A DNA stretch of 5,703 nucleotides, taken from the NCBI GenBank assembly GCA_023249695.1, contig JAHFCD010000180.1, positions 1 to 5,703 of the forward strand, in the 5' to 3' direction. A program made the position numbers and the translations under genes. The notes beneath the pieces are model-generated. The model worked only from the letters and a program-made list of their open reading frames with translations, did not search any database and had not been told where the DNA came from. This DNA comes from Elusimicrobiota bacterium (GTDB lineage Bacteria; Elusimicrobiota; Elusimicrobia; UBA1565; UBA9628). Position 1 is the stretch's first letter. Each line of letters opens with the position of its first letter. Of the stretch, positions 1 through 4,956 are shown one piece after another.

Positions 1-16
1 GGGTTCCATGACAATA

Positions 17-64
17 TGGTGCCAAAGCGGACATTTCTATTGGTCGCAAAGCGGACATTTCTAA
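17..64. repeat. Two tandem 24-bp direct repeats, probable insertion sequence end
   Basis: Two head-to-tail 24-bp units (17-40 and 41-64) share an exact 17-bp core, CAAAGCGGACATTTCTA, at 23-39 and 47-63. The units differ only at 21/45, 22/46 and 40/64. Multiple short repeats at the termini, bound by the transposase, are known for IS21-family and related elements, and I recall this type of core (TGTCCGCTTTG on the other strand) from IS ends. No transposase gene and no matching inverted copy is visible in the window, so if it is an IS end, the element lies to the left. An operator upstream of the promoter at 92-120 is the alternative. The repeat is seen directly; the IS assignment is inference. 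Confidence 0.5.
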
Positions 65-91
65 TGAACGCCTACACCGCAATCCGCCCCC

Positions 92-120
92 TTGACATTC
101 AAAATGAGCGGGCTTATACT
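92..120 (+). promoter_or_regulatory. Sigma-70 type promoter of the 142-861 gene
   Basis: A perfect -35 hexamer TTGACA (92-97) is followed by a 17-nt spacer and the -10 hexamer TATACT (115-120). The predicted transcription start is near 127, giving a leader of about 15 nt that contains GGAGG (134-138). This placement argues strongly for the ATG at 142 rather than the in-frame ATGs at 16 or 64, which lie upstream of or within the promoter region. Confidence 0.85.
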
Positions 121-141
121 CCGAGCGTCGCCCGGAGGCCC

Positions 142-861
142 ATGAAACCCCTCGCCCTCGCCGTGCTCTCCCTGCTCGTCTTCTCCGCCGGAACCGTTCG
201 CGCCCAGGTCACGAAGGACGCCTCGGACTCGATGAAGGAACTGAAGAAGAAATACGCCGGCGGCGCTCAAAAGCCCGACGCTCCGCCCGCCGCAGCTCCC
301 GCCGCCGAACCCGATCCCGTGAAGCCGCCGGAGCCGATATCCGTCGGCATGCCCGCCCTGTACGCCCGCTACGCGAAAGGTCCGGACGGCTACACGCTCA
401 AGCAGCTGACGGAGAACATGAATTGGACGGAAAAGAACCTCTCCGGCCTCAGCGGCTACATCCATCCGTGGCGGAAGGGCCAAGCGGCGCCGGTCGGCGC
501 GGAGGCCGACGCGGCGCATAAGGCGCTGGCGTCCGAGAGCGCCGCCGCCGCCGTTCTGATCGCCGACGCCGACGCCGCGCTGGCGAAGGGCATCCCGCTC
601 GACCCGAAGAGCCCGAACGACCTACGGCGGATGCTGATCGGCTACCTCAGCCATGCGTCCTACGCCTACCTCAATCCGACCCCGGCTCAACGCCTCGAGG
701 CCGTCGCGATTGCCCAGGCCAACGTTCTCGGCCATCTCGGCGCGCTGATCGAGTATAAACGCCTCGATCCGCCGGCTCCCGGGGACGAGGCGAAGACCGC
801 GGCGTGGCTCGCGGACGCCCGCAAGAGCCTGGCGGAAGCGGAGAAGAGAGCGCGCGAGTAG
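142..861 (+). CDS. Secreted protein of unknown function, Pro/Ala-rich linker
   Basis: A 239-residue protein. Residues 1-21 form a typical signal peptide (Lys2, hydrophobic core 4-17, cleavage after V-R-A at 19-21), so it is probably periplasmic or exported. A short charged stretch (30-40, K-rich) is followed by a proline/alanine-rich, probably disordered linker at about 42-66, then a mainly helical, alanine-rich domain from about 70 to 239. No catalytic motif or known family was recognised. The reading frame is open back to 16, but the start at 142 is chosen because it has a signal peptide, a GGAGG at 134-138 (only 3 nt from the ATG) and a strong promoter just upstream. There is no clear terminator after it; only 35 nt separate it from the next gene, which has its own possible -10 element, so read-through into the foldase genes is possible. 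Function unknown. Confidence 0.8.
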   Translation: MKPLALAVLSLLVFSAGTVRAQVTKDASDSMKELKKKYAGGAQKPDAPPAAAPAAEPDPVKPPEPISVGMPALYARYAKGPDGYTLKQLTENMNWTEKNLSGLSGYIHPWRKGQAAPVGAEADAAHKALASESAAAAVLIADADAALAKGIPLDPKSPNDLRRMLIGYLSHASYAYLNPTPAQRLEAVAIAQANVLGHLGALIEYKRLDPPAPGDEAKTAAWLADARKSLAEAEKRARE

Positions 862-881
862 CGACGACTTTTGCCTCTAAA

Positions 882-890
882 TGATAAGAT
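882..890 (+). promoter_or_regulatory. Possible extended -10 element before the lipoprotein foldase
   Basis: TGATAAGAT resembles an extended -10 element (TGN followed by TAAGAT at 885-890). The -10 hexamer ends 6 nt before the GTG at 897, so transcription would begin at or next to the start codon. No recognisable -35 hexamer is found 16-18 nt upstream, which lowers confidence. The same 6-nt spacing occurs before the genes at 3779 and 4963. Confidence 0.4.
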
Positions 891-891
891 G

Positions 892-911
892 GGTCCGTGG
901 CGAAACGGACC
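892..911 (+). promoter_or_regulatory. 7-bp hairpin enclosing the GTG start codon
   Basis: GGTCCGT (892-898) and ACGGACC (905-911) are perfect inverted repeats around a 6-nt loop. The first two bases of the GTG start codon (897-899) are in the stem. In a transcript reading through from the upstream gene this would hide the start codon. In a leaderless transcript starting near 897 the left arm would be missing and the hairpin could not form. A TTTT run follows at about 915, so a weak terminator is an alternative reading. The inverted repeat is seen; the role is inferred. Confidence 0.4.
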
Positions 912-1718
912 AATTTTATCGTGCTCCTGGCCTTCTTTCTCGCCGCCTGCCGCGGTGAAAAGGACCCCGTCGTCGCGCGCGTCGGCAAGCTCAAGATCAC
1001 GCAAAGCGAGTTCCAGCGCAAGATCGGCGAGGTGTCCCAGGGCTACCAGGACTACGTTTTGTCGCCGAGCGGCCGGCGACAATTCTTGGACGTCCTGATC
1101 CGCGAGAAGCTAGTCCTGGCCGCGGCCCAGCAGTCCGAGGTGCCGCGCTCGGCGGAATTCCGCGCCCAGCTCGAGAAGCTGCGCAAAGAGGAAGAGGACC
1201 GCGTCCGCGAAGGCGGCGAGTACCTGCTGACCTCGATGTGGATCGAGGACCTGCGCAAACGCGGCGAGCTGAAGGTCGACGAGGCCGACGTGCGCGACTA
1301 CCTGATCAAGCACCCCGTCGAGGTGGACATGCGCCACGTCCTGCTCGGCACGCCCGAAGCCGCGGCCGCGGTCGCCAAGCGCCTGCGGGCGGGAGCCAAC
1401 TTCGTCAAGGTCGCCAAGGAGGAGTCGCTCGACGCCGCGACCGCCTCGGACGGCGGAAAATTGCCGACGTCCCTCTACGGCGAAGTCATCCCTGAGCTCG
1501 AAGAGGTCGTCTTCCGCATGCGCGTCGGAGAGATCGGCGGCCCGTTGAAGAGCAAGTTCGGCTACCACGTCCTGCGCAAGGACGGCGAAAAGAAGGTGTC
1601 CCTTCAGGATGGGCGGGCCCGCGTGGCGCGTCTTCTCGAGAAGCAGAAGCTGGACGTTCATTTGCAGTCGATTCAAACGAAATTCCCGGTGGAGGTCGTC
1701 GATGAACAGTTCCGTTAA
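897..1718 (+). CDS. Parvulin-type peptidyl-prolyl isomerase lipoprotein
   Basis: A 273-residue predicted lipoprotein: basic N-terminus (K3, R4), hydrophobic segment 7-17, lipobox L-A-A-C with Cys18 as the lipidated residue. Position +2 is Arg, not Asp, which by the E. coli rule favours the outer membrane. Residues 23-140 form a helical SurA/PrsA-like N-terminal region starting with the typical V-A-x-V-G-x-x-x-I-T-x-x-E-F pattern. A parvulin domain spans about 143-233: R-H-V-L with His147, G-A-N-F-x-x-V-A-K at 166-174, and F-G-Y-H with His224. Both conserved parvulin histidines are present, so proline isomerase activity is plausible, although the usual G-G-D-L-G is G-G-K-L-P here. Expected role: folding of exported proteins in the periplasm. 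GTG is the only reasonable start, since an in-frame stop lies at 885 and the signal sequence begins here. Its end overlaps the next foldase gene by 17 nt. Confidence 0.88.
   Translation: MAKRTNFIVLLAFFLAACRGEKDPVVARVGKLKITQSEFQRKIGEVSQGYQDYVLSPSGRRQFLDVLIREKLVLAAAQQSEVPRSAEFRAQLEKLRKEEEDRVREGGEYLLTSMWIEDLRKRGELKVDEADVRDYLIKHPVEVDMRHVLLGTPEAAAAVAKRLRAGANFVKVAKEESLDAATASDGGKLPTSLYGEVIPELEEVVFRMRVGEIGGPLKSKFGYHVLRKDGEKKVSLQDGRARVARLLEKQKLDVHLQSIQTKFPVEVVDEQFR
1691..1696 (+). promoter_or_regulatory. Strong ribosome binding site inside the upstream gene
   Basis: GGAGGT lies 5 nt before the ATG at 1702 and inside the end of the lipoprotein gene. It fixes the start of the SurA-like protein at 1702, where a signal peptide begins, rather than the longer in-frame ATG at 1609, whose extra residues are an out-of-frame reading of the lipoprotein gene. 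Confidence 0.85.
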
Positions 1719-2805
1719 GGCGTTTGCCGCCGCCGCGCTTCTCGCGCTGCCCCAATTCGCCGCCGCCAAGCTCCTGGAAGACACCGTCGCCGTCGTCAAC
1801 GGCACCCCGATTCTTCTCTCCGAGTACCAGAAGGAAGCGAACACGGCCATGGAGTACTGGAGCAAGACCAATCCCGCCGCGATGGCCGATCCCGCCAACC
1901 TGCGCAAGCTCAAGGAGAGCACGCTCGAGCAGCTCATCGACCGCGAGCTCCTGATTCAGGAAGGGACCAAGCTGAAGATCAAGGTCCGCGAGCGCGAGAT
2001 CGACAACGCCGTCGACGAGATCAAGGCCCGCTTCAAGAAGGACGAGCACGGCAACAACCTGTCCGAGGCCGAGGCGGAAGCCGCGTTCTCGCTGCAGCTC
2101 AAGGGCGAGGGGCTCGACTTCGGCAAGTTCCGCGACCGCCTCTCCCACCAGATCCTGGCGCGCAAGACGATCGACGACGCCGTGAAGGCCAAGATGGTCC
2201 CGCCGACCGAGGCGGAGGCGCGCGCCTACTTCGCCAAGATCTCGAGCTACATCGAGAGCAAGAGCACCGGGATGCCGGCGGGCATGGACGAGGATGAGGG
2301 CATGGCCCTGCGCGAGGTCGCCGGACAGATCAAGTCCCTCAGCTCCGAGCGCGTGCGCGTGCAGCGCGTGCTCATCCGCCTGTCGCCGGGCGCCTCGGAG
2401 AACGAGAAGAAGCGGGCGCTGAAGACGATCGAGGCCGTGAAGAAGAGGCTCGACGCCGGCGAGGATTTCGCGAAAGTGGCCAAAGAGGATTCCGAGGATC
2501 CCGAGAGCGCCGCGCGCGGCGGCGACCTGGGCTACGTCCTGCGCGGCGTGGCGCCGCCCGAGCTCGAGAAGGCCGCCTTCGCGCTGGGCGTCGGCGACAC
2601 GGCCGGGCCCATCTACACCGAGTCGGGCTACAACATGATCCGCGTCACCGAGAAGCGCGCGGCCGAGAAGCCCGAGTTCGACAAATTCAAGGACGAGCTC
2701 GCGAACTTCCTCGGCGGCGCGGGCTTCCAGAAGAAGGTCGAAGAATTCGTGAAGGGGCTGCGCGACAAGGCGACGATTGAGCGCAACCTCCCCGCGACCC
2801 TCTAA
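1702..2805 (+). CDS. surA: SurA-like periplasmic chaperone with one parvulin domain
   Basis: A 367-residue protein. Signal peptide 1-22 (K6, hydrophobic core, A-A-A at 20-22). Residues 24-165 match the SurA N-terminal chaperone region: D-T-V-A-V-V-N-G-T-P-I-L-x-S-E at 27-41, then L-x-Q-L-I-D-R-E-L-L-I-Q at 75-86. One parvulin domain follows at about 216-318, with A-G-E-D-F-A-K-V-A at 252-260 and G-G-D-L-G at 273-277, then a C-terminal helix (323-360). E. coli SurA has two parvulin domains; this has one. The two histidines typical of parvulins are replaced, by Arg222 in the R-V-L-I strand and Asn311 in S-G-Y-N, so catalysis is doubtful and a holdase role for outer-membrane proteins is more likely. 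It overlaps the upstream lipoprotein foldase by 17 nt and pdxA by 29 nt, suggesting co-translation. The symbol is given by domain layout and surA-pdxA linkage; a general PpiC-type chaperone is the alternative. Confidence 0.85.
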   Translation: MNSSVKAFAAAALLALPQFAAAKLLEDTVAVVNGTPILLSEYQKEANTAMEYWSKTNPAAMADPANLRKLKESTLEQLIDRELLIQEGTKLKIKVREREIDNAVDEIKARFKKDEHGNNLSEAEAEAAFSLQLKGEGLDFGKFRDRLSHQILARKTIDDAVKAKMVPPTEAEARAYFAKISSYIESKSTGMPAGMDEDEGMALREVAGQIKSLSSERVRVQRVLIRLSPGASENEKKRALKTIEAVKKRLDAGEDFAKVAKEDSEDPESAARGGDLGYVLRGVAPPELEKAAFALGVGDTAGPIYTESGYNMIRVTEKRAAEKPEFDKFKDELANFLGGAGFQKKVEEFVKGLRDKATIERNLPATL

Positions 2806-3709
2806 GACTCTCGCCTTCACCTGCGGCGATCCCGCGGGCGTCGGCCCCCGCGGCGCGTTGGCTTCCCTTCGCGCCGGGGCTCTTCCGGCCGGCGTGACGC
2901 CGGTGCTCGTCGGGGAAAAGTCGGTTTGGCGCCGGGCCGGGTGGCGGCCCTCCGACGGGCCGATTCGCGACACCGGCCTCGGCCTCCCGCCTCCCCGTCC
3001 CGGCCGTCCCACTCCAGCCGGCGGAAAAATATCGGCCGCGTCCTTCGAGGAGGCCCTCAGCCTCGTCGCCCGGGGCCTGGCCGGCGGCGTCGTCACCGCC
3101 CCGATTTCGAAGACCTCGTGGTCGTCGGCCGGCTATCCGTGGCGCGATCATACCGAACGCTTGGCCGACTTCGCCGGTAGGCCCGACGCGCAGATGGTCC
3201 TCGGCGTGCCGTCGCGCGGCCTGTGGTGCGCGATCGCCACGCGCCATGTCCCTCTAAAGGAAGTGCCGGGAAGGCTCAACGCGCGCGCGATCGCCGCGTG
3301 CGCGGCGACCCTCGCCGACGCCTTGCGCAAGCTCGGTCTCCGGAAACCCCGCCTCGCCCTCTGCGGTCTTAATCCGCATGCGGGCGAGGGGGGGCTGATC
3401 GGAACCGAGGAGCGCGATCTGCTCGCTCCGCTCGCCGCCCGGCTCGGCCTGGACGGTCCCCTTCCCGCCGACTCGGCCTGGCGCCTGCACGTCGAAGGCG
3501 CCTATGACGGCCTGGTCTGCCTGTATCACGACCAGGCCCTGATTCCCCTGAAGGCTTTGGGCGGCCTGGCGGGCGTCAACTGGACGGTCGGGATACCCTT
3601 CGTGCGGACCTCTCCCGCCCACGGCACCGCCTACGACGCGGCGGCCGCGGGTCGTTTGGACCCCGCGGCCGCCATCGAGTCGGCCCGGCTGGCCGCTCGC
3701 CTGCTGTAG
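2777..3709 (+). CDS. pdxA: 4-hydroxythreonine-4-phosphate dehydrogenase PdxA
   Basis: Cytoplasmic enzyme of the DXP-dependent pyridoxal phosphate pathway: NAD-dependent oxidation of 4-phosphohydroxy-L-threonine with decarboxylation to 3-amino-2-oxopropyl phosphate, the substrate of PdxJ. Of 310 residues (E. coli 329), visible family motifs are G-D-P-A-G-V-G-P (17-24), T-A-P-I-S-K (107-112), D-H-T-E with His125, the metal-binding histidines His157, His201 (G-L-N-P-H-A-G-E) and His251 (Y-H-D-Q-x-x-I-P-L-K), and V-N-x-T-V-G-I-P-F-x-R-T-S (267-279). Two usual positions differ: Arg25 where Glu/Asp is common and Ala281 where R-T-S-x-D-H-G-T-A normally has Asp. The start is the TTG at 2777, inside the surA-like gene, with a weak AAGG at 2767-2770; no ATG or GTG is available before the first motif. 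A PdxA2-type phospho-sugar-acid dehydrogenase is a less likely alternative. Confidence 0.93.
   Translation: MSATSPRPSKTLAFTCGDPAGVGPRGALASLRAGALPAGVTPVLVGEKSVWRRAGWRPSDGPIRDTGLGLPPPRPGRPTPAGGKISAASFEEALSLVARGLAGGVVTAPISKTSWSSAGYPWRDHTERLADFAGRPDAQMVLGVPSRGLWCAIATRHVPLKEVPGRLNARAIAACAATLADALRKLGLRKPRLALCGLNPHAGEGGLIGTEERDLLAPLAARLGLDGPLPADSAWRLHVEGAYDGLVCLYHDQALIPLKALGGLAGVNWTVGIPFVRTSPAHGTAYDAAAAGRLDPAAAIESARLAARLL
3636..3691 (+). repeat. Direct repeat copy A, inside the pdxA 3' end
   Basis: This 56-bp segment encodes the next-to-last part of PdxA (about residues 287-305) and matches 4451-4506 without gaps at 49 of 56 positions, 815 bp downstream. It contains a GC-rich hairpin: arms 3641-3653 and 3659-3672 around the loop 3654-3658 (GTTTG), with one bulged C. 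Outside the segment, similarity falls quickly on the right (9 of the next 16 positions) and needs a 1-nt gap on the left. Confidence 0.85.
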
Positions 3710-3737
3710 GCCTAAAGCCCGCGACCGGGTGCCCCTT

Positions 3738-3760
3738 CGGCCCTGGGACGAGTTGGGCCG
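3738..3760 (+). terminator. Weak hairpin after pdxA, doubtful terminator
   Basis: CGGCCC (3738-3743) and GGGCCG (3755-3760) form a 6-bp stem with an 11-nt loop, 28 nt after the pdxA stop. It is followed by only two T residues, so intrinsic termination is uncertain. It is the best terminator candidate between pdxA and the next gene. Confidence 0.25.
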
Positions 3761-3766
3761 TTCCGG

Positions 3767-3772
3767 TATGAT
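3767..3772 (+). promoter_or_regulatory. Possible -10 element of the 3779-4432 gene
   Basis: TATGAT (3767-3772) differs from the consensus TATAAT at one position and ends 6 nt before the ATG at 3779. No good -35 hexamer is present 16-18 nt upstream. No Shine-Dalgarno sequence precedes the ATG, so a leaderless transcript is plausible. Confidence 0.45.
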
Positions 3773-3778
3773 TAATCA

Positions 3779-4432
3779 ATGAACGATCACGAGCTCAAAA
3801 GCATCGGTGCCCTGAAAAAAATTACCCTCGCGGGGGTCGGCCTCTTTTTTATCTCCATCAGCGCCCATGCCGGGGCTTTCGAGCAGCAGCTCTTTCAAGC
3901 GGGTGAAATGGCCACCGCGGCCGCTCGACAGATGCGGCAGACCTTCGCCGCGGCTCAGACGCCGCCCGCCCCCGTCCAAGGGGCGGAGTGGGCCGCGATT
4001 TCCGGGCCCGACGGCAGCTTCACCGCCGAAATGCCGGCCTTCCCTCAATACCAGGAAAGGGCGGAAAAGTCACCCGCCGGCACGGCGTACACGCTGCGGA
4101 GCTACGTTCTTTTCGAAAGCTCGCGCTCTTTCCTTATCCAAACATTAACCGAGCCCCAGGATGTAGACATGTCCAACCCCGAGGCATTACTTCAGCGCAG
4201 AGTGGAAATGGGGGCGCGCTCCTTGGATGGTGGGAAATGGACGAACATATCCTGGAAACGCGCTCAGGATTTCATCTCTGTCGAAGTTGTGGGGAATTTC
4301 AACCGCCGAGATGCACGCAGCTACTATGTGATAAAGGGGCATCAGCGGTTCTATGTCGTTTATAATGGACCTGCCGGCACGGCCCAGTCGTCCGACGTCA
4401 ACCACTTCATCAATTCTTTGGTGATCCGCTAG
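3779..4432 (+). CDS. Secreted protein of unknown function, lower GC than neighbours
   Basis: A 217-residue protein. Residues 1-31 form a signal peptide (K13-K14, hydrophobic 15-28, A-H-A at 29-31). A helical alanine/glutamine-rich part (34-60) and a short proline-rich linker (61-67) lead to a probable beta-rich domain, about 70-217. This begins W-x-x-I-S-G-P-D-G-S-F-T-A-E-M-P-A-F-P and ends with R-x-Y-Y-V-I-x-G-x-x-R-F-Y-V-V-Y-N-G-P and H-F-I-N-S-L-V-I. The arrangement (W, G-x-F-x-V-x-M-P-x-x-P, then R-x-Y-V-x-x-x-x-x-Y-x-x-x-x-x-G-P and a final F-x-x-S-F-like strand) is one I recognise from uncharacterised secreted bacterial proteins, without a function. An in-frame TAA at 3773 fixes the ATG at 3779. 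Hand count of 4201-4380 gives 94 G+C of 180 (52%), against 46 of 60 (77%) at 2341-2400 in the surA-like gene. It is flanked by the pdxA tail and its decayed copy, which hints at acquisition or rearrangement. Confidence 0.82.
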   Translation: MNDHELKSIGALKKITLAGVGLFFISISAHAGAFEQQLFQAGEMATAAARQMRQTFAAAQTPPAPVQGAEWAAISGPDGSFTAEMPAFPQYQERAEKSPAGTAYTLRSYVLFESSRSFLIQTLTEPQDVDMSNPEALLQRRVEMGARSLDGGKWTNISWKRAQDFISVEVVGNFNRRDARSYYVIKGHQRFYVVYNGPAGTAQSSDVNHFINSLVIR

Positions 4433-4450
4433 TCCAGCGGCCCCTCCTAA

Positions 4451-4506
4451 ACGCGACGGCCGCGGGTCACTAGGACCCCGCGGCCGCGATCGAGCCAGCC
4501 CGGCTG
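4451..4506 (+). pseudogene. Decayed copy of the pdxA 3' end (direct repeat copy B)
   Basis: Gapless 49/56 identity with 3636-3691. Read in the PdxA frame it gives T-A-A-G-H-stop-D-P-A-A-A-I-E-P-A-R-L, against A-A-A-G-R-L-D-P-A-A-A-I-E-S-A-R-L in PdxA; resemblance continues weakly as W-A-R-R-L to about 4520. The internal TAG (4471-4473) and lack of any upstream PdxA sequence show it is not coding. It begins 18 nt after the stop of the 3779-4432 gene. It could be a remnant left by insertion or duplication at the pdxA end, or a dispersed palindromic repeat that happens to lie within pdxA. Confidence 0.75.
4457..4486. terminator. Strong GC-rich hairpin between convergent genes
   Basis: Arms 4457-4468 (CGGCCGCGGGTC) and 4474-4486 (GACCCCGCGGCCG) pair over 12 bp with one bulged C and a 5-nt loop (ACTAG). 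It stands between the stop of the plus gene (4432) and the stop of the minus gene (4524), where a bidirectional terminator would be expected. There is no T-run on either side, so it is not a classical intrinsic terminator; it may act as a transcript-end stabiliser or need a factor. It is also the core of the pdxA-tail repeat. Confidence 0.4.
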
Positions 4507-4523
4507 TGGGCGCGTCGTCTGTC

Positions 4524-4889
4524 CTATTCGAGCATCTTGCGCGTGGCCAGCTTCCGTTCTTCCATGGTCAGATAGAGGCCGTCGTAGCCGACCGTCAGGA
4601 ACGGGGTGCTCGCGTAGTCGGTCTGAAGCTTGTGGATGAAGCCCCGGGTCGCCACGAACGCCTTCACGCCGTTCTTCGCGCCTTCGAGCGCCAACGATTC
4701 AAGGCTGAATTTCTTCTCGTCGTCCCGGTACATCGTGGTGATCGTCCCGTCGGATTCCGCTAAACGCACGGCGGCGGAAGCGGGATCGAGGCCGGATTTG
4801 CGCACGAAAGCTTCGGCCTGAGGGGACAGCGCCCGAGCGGGGGCGGCGAGGGCGGCGGCTGCGACGATCGCGAGCATGAGGGATTTCAT
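4524..4889 (-). CDS. Small secreted protein of unknown function
   Basis: A 121-residue protein with a clear signal peptide at 1-20 (K2, alanine-rich hydrophobic core, A-R-A at 18-20). The mature part of about 101 residues begins L-S-P-Q-A-E-A-F-V and has no cysteine, membrane segment or motif I can tie to a family. Visible features are an acidic/basic patch M-Y-R-D-D-E-K-K-F (53-61), a tyrosine/glycine stretch V-G-Y-D-G-L-Y-L (100-107) and a basic, helical C-terminus (109-121). The start is supported by GAGAGG (4898-4903, minus strand) 8 nt before the ATG and a promoter at 4910-4938. It is convergent with 3779-4432 and divergent from the TPR protein at 4963, with which it shares a control region. 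Probably a small periplasmic protein; function unknown. Confidence 0.78.
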   Translation of the reverse strand: MKSLMLAIVAAAALAAPARALSPQAEAFVRKSGLDPASAAVRLAESDGTITTMYRDDEKKFSLESLALEGAKNGVKAFVATRGFIHKLQTDYASTPFLTVGYDGLYLTMEERKLATRKMLE

Positions 4890-4909
4890 AATCGGTACCT
4901 CTCGGACGG

Positions 4910-4938
4910 AGTATAGCCCCGGTGCCTTGACAAATCAA
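4910..4938 (-). promoter_or_regulatory. Sigma-70 type promoter of the 4524-4889 gene
   Basis: On the minus strand TTGATT (4933-4938) and TATACT (4910-4915) are separated by 17 nt. Predicted transcription start is near 4903, giving a leader of about 13 nt that contains GAGAGG. Its -35 hexamer directly abuts that of the divergent promoter. Confidence 0.75.
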
Positions 4939-4940
4939 GG
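4925..4940. promoter_or_regulatory. Inverted repeat covering both divergent -35 boxes
   Basis: CCTTGA (4925-4930) and TCAAGG (4935-4940) are perfect inverted repeats with 4 nt between them. The palindrome covers the -35 hexamers of both divergent promoters, so a dimeric regulator bound here could control both genes together. Alternatively the symmetry simply follows from two TTGA-type -35 boxes facing away from each other. Confidence 0.5.
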
Positions 4941-4956
4941 GGTCCAGGGCTACACT
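4927..4956 (+). promoter_or_regulatory. Sigma-70 type promoter of the 4963 TPR gene
   Basis: TTGACA (4927-4932) and TACACT (4951-4956) are separated by 18 nt. The -10 ends 6 nt before the ATG at 4963, so the transcript would begin at or beside the start codon. No Shine-Dalgarno sequence precedes the ATG. Confidence 0.7.

Noticed and set aside
16..141. N-terminal extension of the first gene back to the ATG at 16
   Set aside because: The extension runs through the 24-bp repeats and the promoter; signal peptide, ribosome site and promoter all point to 142.
897..920. Resemblance of the start of the lipoprotein gene (GGCGAAACGGACCAATTTT) to the 24-bp repeat core
   Set aside because: Only scattered matches; the segment is explained by the coding sequence and the local inverted repeat. 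Treated as coincidence.
1609..1701. Longer SurA-like start at ATG 1609
   Set aside because: The extra 31 residues are an out-of-frame reading of the lipoprotein gene; GGAGGT and a signal peptide define 1702.
1486..3096. A 536-codon open frame on the minus strand opposite the SurA-like gene
   Set aside because: It is antisense to two genes with clear family motifs. Long antisense frames are expected in GC-rich coding sequence, and its translation is low-complexity Arg/Leu/Gly/Ala with no recognisable domain.
4433..4523. A short gene between the convergent pair
   Set aside because: No open frame with a start, ribosome site or family resemblance; the region is explained by the pdxA-tail copy and its hairpin.
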